NCBI GenBank assembly: GCA_938029215.1
Contig: CALHFG010000103.1
Location: 1-59,871 of the forward strand
DNA from: an uncultured Acidimicrobiales bacterium
GTDB taxonomy: Bacteria > Actinomycetota > Acidimicrobiia > Acidimicrobiales > SZUA-35
DNA length: 59,871 nucleotides
Direction of reading: 5' to 3'
Shown: in pieces, positions 1 through 8,817 of the stretch
Layout: each line of letters begins with the position of its first letter
Position numbering within the stretch: position 1 is the first letter of the stretch
Notes under the pieces: generated by a model
Databases searched by the model: none
What the model was told of the DNA's origin: nothing
Seen by the model: only the letters and a program-made list of their open reading frames with translations
Position numbers and translations under genes: made by a program

Positions 1-483
1 GCCGACAGCGACATTCCAATCATTATGGTCACGGCCAAGTCGACCGAAGACGATCTCTTGCTCGGGCTTGACCTTGGAGCAGACGACTACCTCACCAAGC
101 CGTACAGTCCGCGAGAACTCATGGCTCGGGTCCGGGTTCTCATGCGGCGCTCGGGTTCCAACCGCTTGGACTCAGTGAACGTCCGGGTGGGTCAACTCGC
201 TATCGACACCAGCCGGCACGAGGTCGTAGTCGATGGCTCCGCCGTGGAGTTGACCCCCCGAGAGTTCGGACTACTGGCTGCCTTGGCGCAAGAGCCCGGG
301 CGAGCGTTCAGCCGGCGAGAGCTCCTCGATCGGTCGGTTGGCTTTGACCACTACGCATTGGAGCGAACCGTCGATATGCACATCGCCAACCTTCGCAAGA
401 AGATCGAACCTAACGCGTCGAGTCCCACATATGTACTGACGGTTAAGGGCCGGGGCTACCGGCTCGATGACAAAGCAGCCTGA
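1..483 (+). CDS. Response regulator, OmpR/PhoB family (5' end outside window)
   Basis: DNA-binding half of a two-component system. The frame is open from base 1, so the start and the phospho-acceptor Asp lie upstream. What remains is the end of the receiver domain, with the switch Thr in IIMVTAK and the invariant Lys in DYLTKPYSPREL, a short linker, and a C-terminal winged helix (TPREFGLLAAL to the wing motif YVLTVKGRGYRL). The stop overlaps the start of the histidine kinase gene by 17 bases, so the two are surely co-translated and form a cognate pair. Target genes cannot be told from this window. Confidence 0.95.
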   Translation, partial: ADSDIPIIMVTAKSTEDDLLLGLDLGADDYLTKPYSPRELMARVRVLMRRSGSNRLDSVNVRVGQLAIDTSRHEVVVDGSAVELTPREFGLLAALAQEPGRAFSRRELLDRSVGFDHYALERTVDMHIANLRKKIEPNASSPTYVLTVKGRGYRLDDKAA

Positions 484-1981
484 GGTGTTGGACCGCCTTT
501 CAACCCAGGTCTTCCTGGTGTCGATCGCTGTAGCGATCGTTGCCGCGCTTCTCACCGGTGCTCTGGTTCGAAACCGCACAATCGAAGCGTTCGAAGAAGC
601 CGTCGAGCGCGATCTCGCAACCGACAGTGCGATCTATGGGTCAGTGTCGCAGTTTCCGTTCTATTTCCGGTCGTGGGCTGATGGTCAGCTCGAGATCGAG
701 TCCTTGAGCGATCATTTCCAAGAACGAATTGCGATTACCGATCTCGCCGGCACAACCGTGCTAGCCGACAGCGACCCGGGAGCCGAACTTCCACCCGAAG
801 CCGTCGCAGTCCTGGTGAGCGATCCGTTCGAGACCGAATACGACGAAGACATCGTGGCCCTGTGCCTCGTCGAGCTCTCGAACCTTGATGCTCTCGACGA
901 CGGGGTGATCTCGAACGGAGTAACGATCGACGACATAGACGAAGATGACTTCAATAGCTGCCTCGCCGAGAACCAAGTCGCTCCCGAGGCAAACGCCCTC
1001 CTATTTCTGGGGTACCCGACCGACTCGGTCGATCTCGGCAGTTTGACATTGGGCGGACTCGTACTTGGCGGGAGCGGGGTTCTCCTGGTCGCAGGACTCG
1101 GCGCAGTACTGATGGCGCGCCGCGTCAGCGAGCCAGTCGCTGAGCTCACCCATGCGGCCGGGCGACTGGCGGCAGGAGATCTATCTCAGCGGGTCGATCA
1201 CACAGGACAAGGAGAGATCGGTGCCTTGGCCCAATCGTTCAACGACATGGCAAGACGACTGGAGGAGATCGACGTCTCTCGGCAACGGCTGATTAGTGAT
1301 GTAGCGCACGAACTGCGCAATCCGATAGGAGCGCTGCAAGGCAACCTCGAGGCAGCTCAGGACGGCGTGCTTCCCCTGGATGACTTCATGGTCGCAAGTC
1401 TGGTTTCTGAAACCAGACACCTCGGTCAACTGGTCCGCGATCTTCAGGACGTGAACCTGGCCGAGCTTCAAGAGCTTCGTATTCACCCGCAGGCGATGGA
1501 CCTCTATGAATTGTGTGCCCACGTGTCGGCCACCTACCGCGCAATGAGCCCCGGACATGAGCTGCGGTGTATCGGTTCGGGTGCGATCGTGTACGCCGAT
1601 GGATTGCGCATTCGCCAAGTCGTCGAGAACCTCATCAAGAATGCGCTCACGCACACCGAACCAGGCGGCACTGTTACCGTTACCGTCGAAACCGATCAGG
1701 ATCGAGTTCGGTTGACCGTGACGGACACCGGAATGGGCATCACCAAAAGAGACTTGCCCCACGTCTTCGACCGATTTTGGCGAGCTGACTCGTCGCGAAC
1801 ACGAACCACCGGCGGTACTGGCCTTGGACTGAGTATTTGTCAGGCGATCGTCGACGCTCATGGCGGGCGCCTGACGGTTGCGAGCGAGCCGGGTGTCGGC
1901 ACCACGTTTGCCGCAACCTTGCCCGCTGCACCGGCGGCGACACCCATGATCGCTCCACCCGCACTAGCACCGAACGGGTAG
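467..1981 (+). CDS. Membrane sensor histidine kinase (HAMP/HisKA/HATPase)
   Basis: Sensor kinase partner of the overlapping response regulator, 504 residues. Seen in order: transmembrane helix about residues 14-34; an acidic extracytoplasmic domain about 35-192 with several Asp/Glu runs and two Cys; second helix about 194-216; HAMP linker about 217-270; HisKA with phospho-acceptor His281 in SDVAHELRNPIG; and a HATPase_c domain with N box VVENLIKNALTH, G1 box DTGMGI and G2 box GGTGLGLSI. All catalytic boxes are intact, so it should be active. The ligand is unknown; the acidic sensor domain could bind a cation or a basic peptide, but that is a guess. The ATG at 467 lies inside the regulator gene. 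Confidence 0.95.
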   Translation: MTKQPEVLDRLSTQVFLVSIAVAIVAALLTGALVRNRTIEAFEEAVERDLATDSAIYGSVSQFPFYFRSWADGQLEIESLSDHFQERIAITDLAGTTVLADSDPGAELPPEAVAVLVSDPFETEYDEDIVALCLVELSNLDALDDGVISNGVTIDDIDEDDFNSCLAENQVAPEANALLFLGYPTDSVDLGSLTLGGLVLGGSGVLLVAGLGAVLMARRVSEPVAELTHAAGRLAAGDLSQRVDHTGQGEIGALAQSFNDMARRLEEIDVSRQRLISDVAHELRNPIGALQGNLEAAQDGVLPLDDFMVASLVSETRHLGQLVRDLQDVNLAELQELRIHPQAMDLYELCAHVSATYRAMSPGHELRCIGSGAIVYADGLRIRQVVENLIKNALTHTEPGGTVTVTVETDQDRVRLTVTDTGMGITKRDLPHVFDRFWRADSSRTRTTGGTGLGLSICQAIVDAHGGRLTVASEPGVGTTFAATLPAAPAATPMIAPPALAPNG

Positions 1982-2000
1982 CTCAACAACGGCCCGAATT

Positions 2001-2522
2001 GTGCCGATAGAACATGTCATGGATACCGACACACGTGTTTTCACGGTCGTCATCGCGATCTCAGACCCCGGAGCCAGCGTGGCGGCCCGCCACCTGGTTC
2101 AGCATCACGGGCGCTACGAAATCGTCCGCGAAGTTCCGAATGCGGTCATGTCGATCGATGCCTGCACGGTGCTCAAGCCGGACCTTCTTGTCATCGCCGA
2201 TGATTCACCGGGTCTGAGAGGCACCGAGGTATTGGGCGAAATCCGCCACAACAGTCCCGACACCCAGGTGCTCATGGTGGCCACCTACGACGCAACGTAC
2301 TTGCGCAATTCTGACCACGACGTGGTCGCGGCCACGATCGCGGTTCCGGAGACGATCAACGACGCCCTCGACGCTATTGCAGACGCCTTCGATAGCCCCG
2401 AGCAGTTCTCGGTGCCGGAACGACGCCGAACCGACCGAAGGGTCAAGCAGGACTGGACCAAGGTCTTCGCCGAGCGTCGCTCCGCGGACAACTCCCGGCG
2501 CGACAGCGAAGAAACCGAATAG
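2001..2522 (+). CDS. Receiver-like (pseudo-receiver) domain protein with basic tail
   Basis: A 173-residue protein 19 nt after the kinase stop, probably in the same transcript. The first 130 residues have the alternating strand/helix pattern of a CheY-like receiver: an acidic pair in LLVIADDSPGLRG at the phospho-acceptor position and a Thr in VATYD. The invariant Lys-Pro pair appears to be replaced by Val-Pro (TIAVPETINDAL). The last 40 residues are highly charged, with repeated ERR/DRR motifs, and look disordered. It may be a third, possibly phosphorylation-independent, component of the two-component system. The start is uncertain: GTG at 2001 or ATG at 2019; neither has a clear ribosome binding site. 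Confidence 0.7.
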   Translation: MPIEHVMDTDTRVFTVVIAISDPGASVAARHLVQHHGRYEIVREVPNAVMSIDACTVLKPDLLVIADDSPGLRGTEVLGEIRHNSPDTQVLMVATYDATYLRNSDHDVVAATIAVPETINDALDAIADAFDSPEQFSVPERRRTDRRVKQDWTKVFAERRSADNSRRDSEETE

Positions 2523-2563
2523 GGCTACCGGTCGGCATACTCTCATCGCAGAGGTGCTCGATC

Positions 2564-3472
2564 ATGGCTCAAGGATTTACTGCTACTGACGTTGCTGACC
2601 AGTCTGGTCGCACGTTCTTCATCACCGGGGCGAATACCGGCCTCGGCTTTGAGGTCGCTCGCGTGCTCGCGGGGAGACGCGGCCGGGTGATCCTGGGATG
2701 CCGGTCCAGTGCGAAGGGAGCCTCGGCCGCAGACTCCATTCGAGCCGAGACGCCGGGTGCCGACGTTGCCGTCGTCCAACTGGACCAAGCCGACCTCGCA
2801 TCGGTAGCCCGTGCGGCGTCCGAAGTCGCTTCCGAGGAACGCCTCGACGTGTTGATCAACAACGCGGGAATCATGAACCCTCCTCGACAACTCACCAAGG
2901 ACGGCTTCGAGTCTCAGTTCGGCGTGAACCACCTAGGCACGTTCGCACTCACCAGCCACCTCCTTCCGAAGCTGGATGAAGGAACAACCGGGCGAGTGGT
3001 ACTCACGAGCAGCATCGCCCACCGCGACGGGCAGCTGTACTTCGATGACATCGCAGCCGAGAAGTCCTATGACCCCATGGCGCGGTACCGGCAGAGCAAG
3101 CTTGCGAACCTGATGTTCATGTTCGAGCTTGACCGTCGGCTGAGGGCGGCGGGCTCAGCCACCAAGGCGGTGGCCTGCCATCCCGGCATCGCCGATACCG
3201 ACCTGTTCAAGAGCATGCCGTCGTGGATGAAGCTGATCACCCCCGTGGTGAAACCGTTCTTCAACTCCGCTGCAGCGGGCGCATGGCCGACCCTTCTCGC
3301 CGCGGTCGGACCCGACGTACGGGGCGGCGACTATTACGGACCGGCAAAGCGAAACGAGACCGCAGGGCCCGCCGTCGCCGCCAAGCCGAGTGACCGCAGC
3401 CAAAGCATCCAGCTCGCTGAGCAGCTGTGGAACCTCTCGGTCGAGATGACCGGGGTCGACCCAGGCATTTAG
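2564..3472 (+). CDS. Short-chain dehydrogenase/reductase (SDR)
   Basis: NAD(P)-dependent oxidoreductase of the classical SDR superfamily, 302 residues. The cofactor motif TGANTGLG is at residues 21-28, the NNAG motif follows about residue 100, and the catalytic Tyr-x-x-x-Lys is seen in RYRQSKLANL. Length and the N-terminal TGANTGLGFE pattern resemble the retinol dehydrogenase/WW-oxidoreductase-like branch, which acts on lipids or aldehydes; the substrate here cannot be read from sequence. A TACTCT hexamer at 2538-2543 and a purine-rich GAGG just before the ATG suggest its own promoter. It is convergent with dusB, 21 nt apart. Confidence 0.9.
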   Translation: MAQGFTATDVADQSGRTFFITGANTGLGFEVARVLAGRRGRVILGCRSSAKGASAADSIRAETPGADVAVVQLDQADLASVARAASEVASEERLDVLINNAGIMNPPRQLTKDGFESQFGVNHLGTFALTSHLLPKLDEGTTGRVVLTSSIAHRDGQLYFDDIAAEKSYDPMARYRQSKLANLMFMFELDRRLRAAGSATKAVACHPGIADTDLFKSMPSWMKLITPVVKPFFNSAAAGAWPTLLAAVGPDVRGGDYYGPAKRNETAGPAVAAKPSDRSQSIQLAEQLWNLSVEMTGVDPGI

Positions 3473-3493
3473 CTCGCTAGCCCAGCTGGACGG

Positions 3494-4624
3494 TCAACCA
3501 CCCGAGGCAGCCGAATCGCCCTCAGGATTGGCGATTAGATCGTCGTAAGGATCATCGAGCCAATGCTCTGGCAGCGCCACCACCTGGGGCCCCTTGGTGT
3601 GGCCCCGCGCGACCCGCCTATTCTCCTGAGGCAATGCCACGTCGGGTACTTCGGCCAACAGATCATCGAGCTCGTCTAGCGATTCGATCATTCCGAGCCG
3701 ACGCCGGAGTTCTCCACCGACGGGATATCCCTTCAGGTACCACGCCGTGTGCTTTCGGAATTCCCGCACACCCTTGTAGTCGCCGAACCAGGCCACAAGT
3801 TCCTTGGCGTGCTCGGCCATAAGCAGCACAACGTCTGAGGTTCGAGGAAATTCCGGGAGCTCTTCGCCAGCAAACGCGGCCTCGAGGTGGGCAAAGAGCC
3901 ACGGTCGCCCCAAACAGCCGCGTCCGATCACAACTCCGTCGCAGCCGGTTTGCTCCACCATTGCGAGAGCATCGGCGGCTTCCCAGATATCGCCATTGCC
4001 GTAGACGGGAATGTGGTCAGGCACCGCCTCCCGCAACCGAGCGATGGTGGTCCAATCGGCGGTACCGCTGTAGAACTGGGCGGCGGTTCGACCATGAAGG
4101 GCAACTGCGGCGATGCCTACATCGGCGGCGATGGCGCCGGTATCGAGGTAGGTGATGTGGTCTTGGTCTATGCCGACCCGGAATTTGATCGTGACCGGAA
4201 TATCGCCTGCCGCCTGCACCGCAGAGTCAAGAACTGACCGCAACAGTTTTCGCTTGTAGGGCAGAGCGGAACCACCACCGTTCCTGGTGACCTTACGTAC
4301 GGGGCAGCCCAGGTTGAGATCGAAGTGATCAATTCCCTCGATGTCGATCAACTTGCGAATCGCTTCGCCCACAATGCGAGGATCCACGGCCGCCAACTGC
4401 AAGCTTCGAGGAGACTCGTCCTCGGCAAACTGGGTGAGCTTCATGGTCTTGAGGTTTCCTTCAACCACGGCACGGGCAGAGATCATTTCGCTCACGTAGA
4501 GCCCGCCGCCATAGCGTCGACACAGGCGCCGAAACGGCGCGTTGGTGACACCGGCCATTGGGGCCAGCACGACCTTGGGAACGTTTCCCGGAGAAAACAG
4601 GCGCGGCTGCGCAACATCACTCAC
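3494..4624 (-). CDS. dusB: tRNA-dihydrouridine synthase (DusB-like)
   Basis: Flavoenzyme reducing uridine to dihydrouridine in the tRNA D-loop. TIM-barrel Dus family: N-terminal FMN motif VVLAPMAGVTNAPFRRLCR, DLNLGCPVRKVTRNGGGSAL (catalytic Cys in LGCP), HGRTAAQFYSG, the phosphate-binding end GNGDIW and VIGRGCLGRPWLF, then the helical C-terminal domain; about 376 residues with the chosen start. GTG 4624 is preferred because a TATCCT hexamer (4632-4637 on the minus strand) ends 7 nt before it, as at other starts in this window, and because homology begins soon after. A longer frame from TTG 4690 overlaps the upstream stop and is less likely. Confidence 0.92.
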   Translation of the reverse strand: MSDVAQPRLFSPGNVPKVVLAPMAGVTNAPFRRLCRRYGGGLYVSEMISARAVVEGNLKTMKLTQFAEDESPRSLQLAAVDPRIVGEAIRKLIDIEGIDHFDLNLGCPVRKVTRNGGGSALPYKRKLLRSVLDSAVQAAGDIPVTIKFRVGIDQDHITYLDTGAIAADVGIAAVALHGRTAAQFYSGTADWTTIARLREAVPDHIPVYGNGDIWEAADALAMVEQTGCDGVVIGRGCLGRPWLFAHLEAAFAGEELPEFPRTSDVVLLMAEHAKELVAWFGDYKGVREFRKHTAWYLKGYPVGGELRRRLGMIESLDELDDLLAEVPDVALPQENRRVARGHTKGPQVVALPEHWLDDPYDDLIANPEGDSAASGG

Positions 4625-4631
4625 ATTGCCA

Positions 4632-4637
4632 AGGATA
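4632..4637 (-). promoter_or_regulatory. Leaderless-type -10 hexamer of dusB
   Basis: On the minus strand TATCCT ends 7 nt before GTG 4624. In Actinobacteria a TANNNT hexamer at this distance places the transcription start at the start codon. There is no Shine-Dalgarno sequence. Inference from position and consensus only. Confidence 0.5.
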
Positions 4638-4686
4638 GAAGCTCGGTGGGCATCGACCAGCCCGCGCGGGCGAGCAGATCGACTGG

Positions 4687-7152
4687 TCAACCCTTGAGCC
4701 GGCTTGAGCCGGGATCGAACTGTGGGCCCTTCACGATCGTTGCTGGGTAGCGCACACCGGTCCGTTGCACCTCGACCGACGTGCCGACGACCGTGACCTC
4801 CGGATCAACGAACGCATGTGCCAGAAACGCGCCGACGTTGTATCCGTACTCGCCGCCAGCGATTCGGCCGATGGTCCTATCGCCAACAAGAACGGGCTCC
4901 CAGCCGTACACGATGGAACTCGCGGCATCGAACCGAAGGGTGACCAGCCGCTGACGCACGGGGGCATCGAGAGCAGCCTGGCGGCCCCGGAAGTCCTTTG
5001 TGAGGCTCATCGCCCAGGCCACACCACTCTCGGCGGGCGTGTTGTTCGGCGACAGGTCTGACCCCCACAGCCGATAGCCCTTTTCGATTCGGGCCGACAT
5101 CACCGCCTGCACACCGACCGCGGGCATGTCGAATGACCGGCCAGCCTCCCACAACGTGTCCCAGACGTGCAGTGCAAGAGAAGCGGGTACGTATAGCTCC
5201 CAGCCGAGCTCGCCTACATACGACAATCGGATTGCCGTCACCGGGGCCATACCGACATCGATCGATCGGGCCGTGTACCAACCGAAGGCATCGTTGGAGC
5301 AATCGTCCTCGGTCACCGACTGCAAGACCGCCCGACTGTTCGGTCCCCACAGTCCGATCGCAACAAGTTCTTCGCTGCGATCGGTGTACCGAACCGACCC
5401 GTCACCGGGGGCCAGCGAACGAAACTGTTTCAGTTCAGCCGGCAGGTTTCCCTTTCCGGTGAGAATCCACCACCGGTCAGGGCCGAGCCGGGCGACGGTC
5501 AGGTCACGGGCCACGCCGCCGGAAGGGGTCAACACCAACGTGTAGGCGACGCCGCCGGTGGGGAGATCAACATCGGCGCTGCATAGCCACTGCAAGTGCT
5601 CGAGCGCTCCGGGCCCGGATACTTCGATAGGGCCGATGCCGGCGGACCAGTCGACCATCCCAACGTTCTCCCGCAACTCCAGGTGTTCAGCACCCATGAT
5701 TGGCGAGTAGCCGATTGCGTCATAGCCATCGCGCTCGGGGATCTGGTCTCGGTGTTTTTCGACCAGACCCTGGTTTGACTCGTAGTACAGCGGCGTTTCC
5801 TGGCTGGCGATAGGAACAAAGTGGCCGCCCAGCGACTCGAGGCGGTGGTGGTAGGGCGAATGGCGAAGATTCCGAACCGAGGATGCCACTGCGGTGGGGT
5901 GGAGATCTTCGAATCCGATTTCGTAGAAGTACTTGGACTGCCGGCTCAGAAATGCCCGGTTCGATTGGTGGGGATGGAAACGATTGATGTCGGCGACCGA
6001 CACGTCCATTCCGGGATCGCCCGTCAACATCCACTGAGCCATCACCCTGCCGATTTCGCTGCCAAAGGAAAGCCACGCACCGACCGAGGACCACAGACCA
6101 GCTACCTGGGTCTCACCCAGAATCGGATAGTTGTCGACCGTGAAAGAGAACATTCCGTTGAAGCCATCGGCGATTCCCGATTGCTTCAGCGGCGGCATGT
6201 GGTGCTGCATCTTGGACCACGCCCCGGAGAAGTCCTCCGGCGTGAACGGCAGCTTCGCGGTTTTTGGCAACGCGCCGGGATCGACGAGCCGGGCGGGATG
6301 GTCGTAACTGCCAATGCCGATGTGGTCGCCGTGCTGCCGGAAGTAGATGGACAGATCGTCGAACGCGGTCACCGGCATGGCCACCTCCTGCTTCGCGATC
6401 GACTCGAGCCCCGGAACCGGGTCGGTGAAGATGTACTGATGCTCGCCAGGGAACAGCGGCATCGGCGTTCCAGTCTTCTGTGCGAGCAGCGGAGCCCAAA
6501 TATTGGAACAGACGATGACCTGCTCACACGAGATCCGGCCTCTCGCGGTCAACACCGCTTGTACCCGACCGTCCGCGATCTCAATATCGATCACCTCGGT
6601 GTGGCCGAACGACTGCGCCCTTCCGCTGCCTTCTGCAATCCTGCGCATCGATGTCGCCAACAGACTGGTTCGAACGATTCCCGACGACGGAATGTGAACA
6701 CCGCCCACGATGGTGCTCGGATCAACGATGGGGAGCATCGCCGCGATTTCCTTCGGGCTCACCATGTTGGCCTCAATGCCTTGGCTCAGGCCGATGTCGG
6801 CCAGTCGCTGATGAGCCTCTAGCCGCTCGGCGGTGTTGGCGATCTCGATCATGCCGACGCGGTAGAACTGCTCCTCTCCGGGGTTTGCCAGCGGCAACGT
6901 GTCATAGGCGTTACGGCTGGCGATACCCAAGCGAGTGAAGAAGTCCGAACCGGTGAGCGTACGCAGACCGCCCGGCGCGTGAGAGGTGGAGCCATCGTTG
7001 TGATCCAGGTCCCCCTTGTCCAGCAACACGACACCGTCGGCCCCCATGTCGGTCAGATGGCGAACAACGCTGCTGCCGATGATTCCGGCGCCGATGACCA
7101 CGATGCTGGCAGTGTCGGGTAGCGACGAACGTTGCTTGTTGGAATCGGTCAT
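4687..7152 (-). CDS. FAD-dependent dehydrogenase fused to GcvT (dimethylglycine/sarcosine dehydrogenase-like)
   Basis: An 821-residue flavoprotein of the dimethylglycine/sarcosine dehydrogenase family, which oxidatively removes N-methyl groups and passes the formaldehyde unit to tetrahydrofolate. Seen: Rossmann FAD motif VVIGAGIIG (residues 18-26); DAO domain to about 380; His58 in GSTSHAPGG, at the position of the covalent-FAD His of family members; FAO_M linker about 385-440; GcvT folate-binding domain about 455-740 and GcvT C-terminal barrel to the end. A strong ribosome site, AAGGAG, lies 5 nt before the ATG. It is divergent from an MttB-like methyltransferase and a TetR regulator across a 24-bp palindrome, so the substrate is probably a methylated amine or betaine; the exact one is not known. 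Confidence 0.9.
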   Translation of the reverse strand: MTDSNKQRSSLPDTASIVVIGAGIIGSSVVRHLTDMGADGVVLLDKGDLDHNDGSTSHAPGGLRTLTGSDFFTRLGIASRNAYDTLPLANPGEEQFYRVGMIEIANTAERLEAHQRLADIGLSQGIEANMVSPKEIAAMLPIVDPSTIVGGVHIPSSGIVRTSLLATSMRRIAEGSGRAQSFGHTEVIDIEIADGRVQAVLTARGRISCEQVIVCSNIWAPLLAQKTGTPMPLFPGEHQYIFTDPVPGLESIAKQEVAMPVTAFDDLSIYFRQHGDHIGIGSYDHPARLVDPGALPKTAKLPFTPEDFSGAWSKMQHHMPPLKQSGIADGFNGMFSFTVDNYPILGETQVAGLWSSVGAWLSFGSEIGRVMAQWMLTGDPGMDVSVADINRFHPHQSNRAFLSRQSKYFYEIGFEDLHPTAVASSVRNLRHSPYHHRLESLGGHFVPIASQETPLYYESNQGLVEKHRDQIPERDGYDAIGYSPIMGAEHLELRENVGMVDWSAGIGPIEVSGPGALEHLQWLCSADVDLPTGGVAYTLVLTPSGGVARDLTVARLGPDRWWILTGKGNLPAELKQFRSLAPGDGSVRYTDRSEELVAIGLWGPNSRAVLQSVTEDDCSNDAFGWYTARSIDVGMAPVTAIRLSYVGELGWELYVPASLALHVWDTLWEAGRSFDMPAVGVQAVMSARIEKGYRLWGSDLSPNNTPAESGVAWAMSLTKDFRGRQAALDAPVRQRLVTLRFDAASSIVYGWEPVLVGDRTIGRIAGGEYGYNVGAFLAHAFVDPEVTVVGTSVEVQRTGVRYPATIVKGPQFDPGSSRLKG

Positions 7153-7210
7153 GCACGCTCCTTAGGCGAAGGTGGGGCCGGTGAGCCCTGGCAAAGTATG
7201 TCGTCCCCTG

Positions 7211-7234
7211 ACTCTGGACACAAGTGTCCAGAGT
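7211..7234. promoter_or_regulatory. 24-bp palindrome, candidate TetR operator
   Basis: Two 11-base arms, ACTCTGGACAC and GTGTCCAGAGT, are perfect inverted copies with an AA centre. The palindrome sits between the divergent dehydrogenase and MttB-like genes. Its left half contains TGGACA (7215-7220), which is 17 nt upstream of TACGGT (7238-7243); bound protein would cover the -35 element of the plus-strand promoter and the -35 region of the minus-strand gene. The TetR protein encoded after the MttB-like gene is the obvious candidate ligand. Confidence 0.7.
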
Positions 7235-7243
7235 GGTTACGGT
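7215..7243 (+). promoter_or_regulatory. Promoter of the MttB-like/tetR operon
   Basis: TGGACA at 7215-7220 and TACGGT at 7238-7243 with a 17-nt spacer resemble a housekeeping promoter. The -35 element lies inside the palindrome, which suggests repression by occlusion. The -10 hexamer ends 6 nt before an ATG that opens a 12-codon frame. Confidence 0.5.
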
Positions 7244-7249
7244 GCATCC

Positions 7250-7288
7250 ATGATCGCAGCACCACACAGGCTTCATCGATGCCGGTGA
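7250..7288 (+). other. Possible leaderless 12-codon upstream ORF
   Basis: ATG 7250 is 6 nt after the TACGGT hexamer and opens a frame MIAAPHRLHRCR ending in TGA at 7286-7288, 7 nt before the ATG of the MttB-like gene. It may be a leader peptide that couples translation, or chance. The stop region also supplies GGTGAG, a weak ribosome site for the next ATG. Confidence 0.35.
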
Positions 7289-7295
7289 GCAGCTG

Positions 7296-8813
7296 ATGGC
7301 GCGCCGACGAGAACGAGCAAAGCGCGTGCGCACGCCGGTCAGCACCACCCATCACCGTCGCCTCGTCAACCCGTTCGAGCCCCTGAAGGTGCTCTCTGAC
7401 GACAACGTGGCACACATCCACCAGACGGCGAAGACCTACCTCGCCGAGCATGGCATCAAGGTTTTGCTGGACGAGGCTCGAACCATCTTTTCCCAAAACG
7501 GCTCCACGGTCGACGAATCAATGATGGTCCGCATCGATCCCGACAGCATCGACGCAGCACTCGCCGCTGCACCCACAGAGTTCGAGCTGCTCGCGCCCAA
7601 CCCCGATCGGAACCAGCATGTGGGCGGCAACAGTCTGGTCCTGGCGCCAGTGGGCGGGCCCCCGTTTGCAAGCGATCGAGAAAAGGGCCGCCGCCCCGGC
7701 ACGATCGTTGACCAAGAGAACTTCCTGAAGCTCACCCAGAGTTACGACGTGATGGGGTCCACGGCGCCCTGTGTCGAGCCGAGTGATCTCCCTCTCAACA
7801 CCCGCCACCTCCGGTCGGGGCTGGCCACATTGACGCTTTCGGACAAGCCCGCCTTCATCTACTCGCGCGGGAGAGACCGGGTACGAGACAGTTTCGAGCT
7901 CACCAAGCTCCGCTTCGGCATCGAGTCAGACGAAGAGTTCGCCCAGGCCCCCCGATGTTTCACCAACATCAACGTCAACTCGCCCCGACAACTCGACATC
8001 CCAATGTCGATGGGCATCATCGACTTCGCTCGAATGGGGCAGATGAACATCATGACGCCGTTCACCCTGGCTGGGGCGATGGCACCGGTGACCCTCGCTG
8101 GGGCGCTGGTTCTCCAGCACATGGAGGTACTCGCCGCAGTCACCCTTGCCCAGCTTGTTCGACCCGGAGCACCAGTGCTGTATGGCGCGTTCACGTCCAA
8201 TGTCGACATGAAGTCGGGCTCTCCCGCGTTCGGAACTCCCGAAGCGATGAAGGGAGCTCTTGCTAGCGGACAGCTCGCCCGACACGTAGGCCTTCCGTGG
8301 CGTTCATCGGGCTCGAGCGCGTCCAACGCCGTGGATGCGCAAGCGGGCTATGAGACCATGACCAACACATACGCGGCGTTCCTCGCCGGCGCCAGCTGGA
8401 TCATGCACGCAGCCGGCTGGCAGGAGGGCGGCCTCACCGCCAACTACGAGAAGTTCATCGTGGACGTTGAGATGTGTCAGATGATCGCCGAGACTTGCCA
8501 GCCGCTAAAGGTCGACGAGGCCGAACTAGCGCTCGACGCCATTACCGACGTTGGACCCGGTGGCCATTTCTTCGGAACCGACCACACGCTGGCCCGATTC
8601 GAAACAGCGTTCTACCAACCACTGGTCTTCAGCCGAACCAACTTTGAGCAGTGGACCGAGGAGGGCAGCCGCCGAACCGACGAGCGGGCGACCGAGATCT
8701 GGAAGAAGGTTCTAGCCGAATACGAGGCCCCTCCCCTCCCCGATGACCGTCGGGCCGCCATGTCCGATCTTGTGGACCGCCGAACCGCCGAAGGTGGCGC
8801 CGCGCCTGACTAG
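7296..8813 (+). CDS. Trimethylamine methyltransferase (MttB) family protein, non-pyrrolysine type
   Basis: A 505-residue member of the MttB superfamily of corrinoid-dependent methyltransferases. Seen: the family-like N-terminal region FEPLKVLSDDNVAHIHQTAK, central segments such as GAMAPVTLAGALVLQHMEVLAA and a C-terminal half with AGASWIMHAAGWQEGGL. There is no in-frame amber codon, so unlike pyrrolysine-containing MttB it cannot depend on Pyl; known non-Pyl relatives act on quaternary amines such as glycine betaine, carnitine or proline betaine. No corrinoid protein or reactivase gene is nearby, which is odd for a methyl-transfer system. It is followed 4 nt later by the TetR gene and is divergent from the FAD/GcvT dehydrogenase. 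Confidence 0.88.
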   Translation: MARRRERAKRVRTPVSTTHHRRLVNPFEPLKVLSDDNVAHIHQTAKTYLAEHGIKVLLDEARTIFSQNGSTVDESMMVRIDPDSIDAALAAAPTEFELLAPNPDRNQHVGGNSLVLAPVGGPPFASDREKGRRPGTIVDQENFLKLTQSYDVMGSTAPCVEPSDLPLNTRHLRSGLATLTLSDKPAFIYSRGRDRVRDSFELTKLRFGIESDEEFAQAPRCFTNINVNSPRQLDIPMSMGIIDFARMGQMNIMTPFTLAGAMAPVTLAGALVLQHMEVLAAVTLAQLVRPGAPVLYGAFTSNVDMKSGSPAFGTPEAMKGALASGQLARHVGLPWRSSGSSASNAVDAQAGYETMTNTYAAFLAGASWIMHAAGWQEGGLTANYEKFIVDVEMCQMIAETCQPLKVDEAELALDAITDVGPGGHFFGTDHTLARFETAFYQPLVFSRTNFEQWTEEGSRRTDERATEIWKKVLAEYEAPPLPDDRRAAMSDLVDRRTAEGGAAPD

Positions 8814-8817
8814 CCCC

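Noticed and set aside
5821..6822. Long antisense frame of 333 codons inside the FAD/GcvT dehydrogenase
   Set aside because: Shadow of a GC-rich gene; His/Arg-rich composition and no recognisable motif.
7296..8813. Pyrrolysine in the MttB-like protein
   Set aside because: No in-frame amber codon in the open frame, so no Pyl site.
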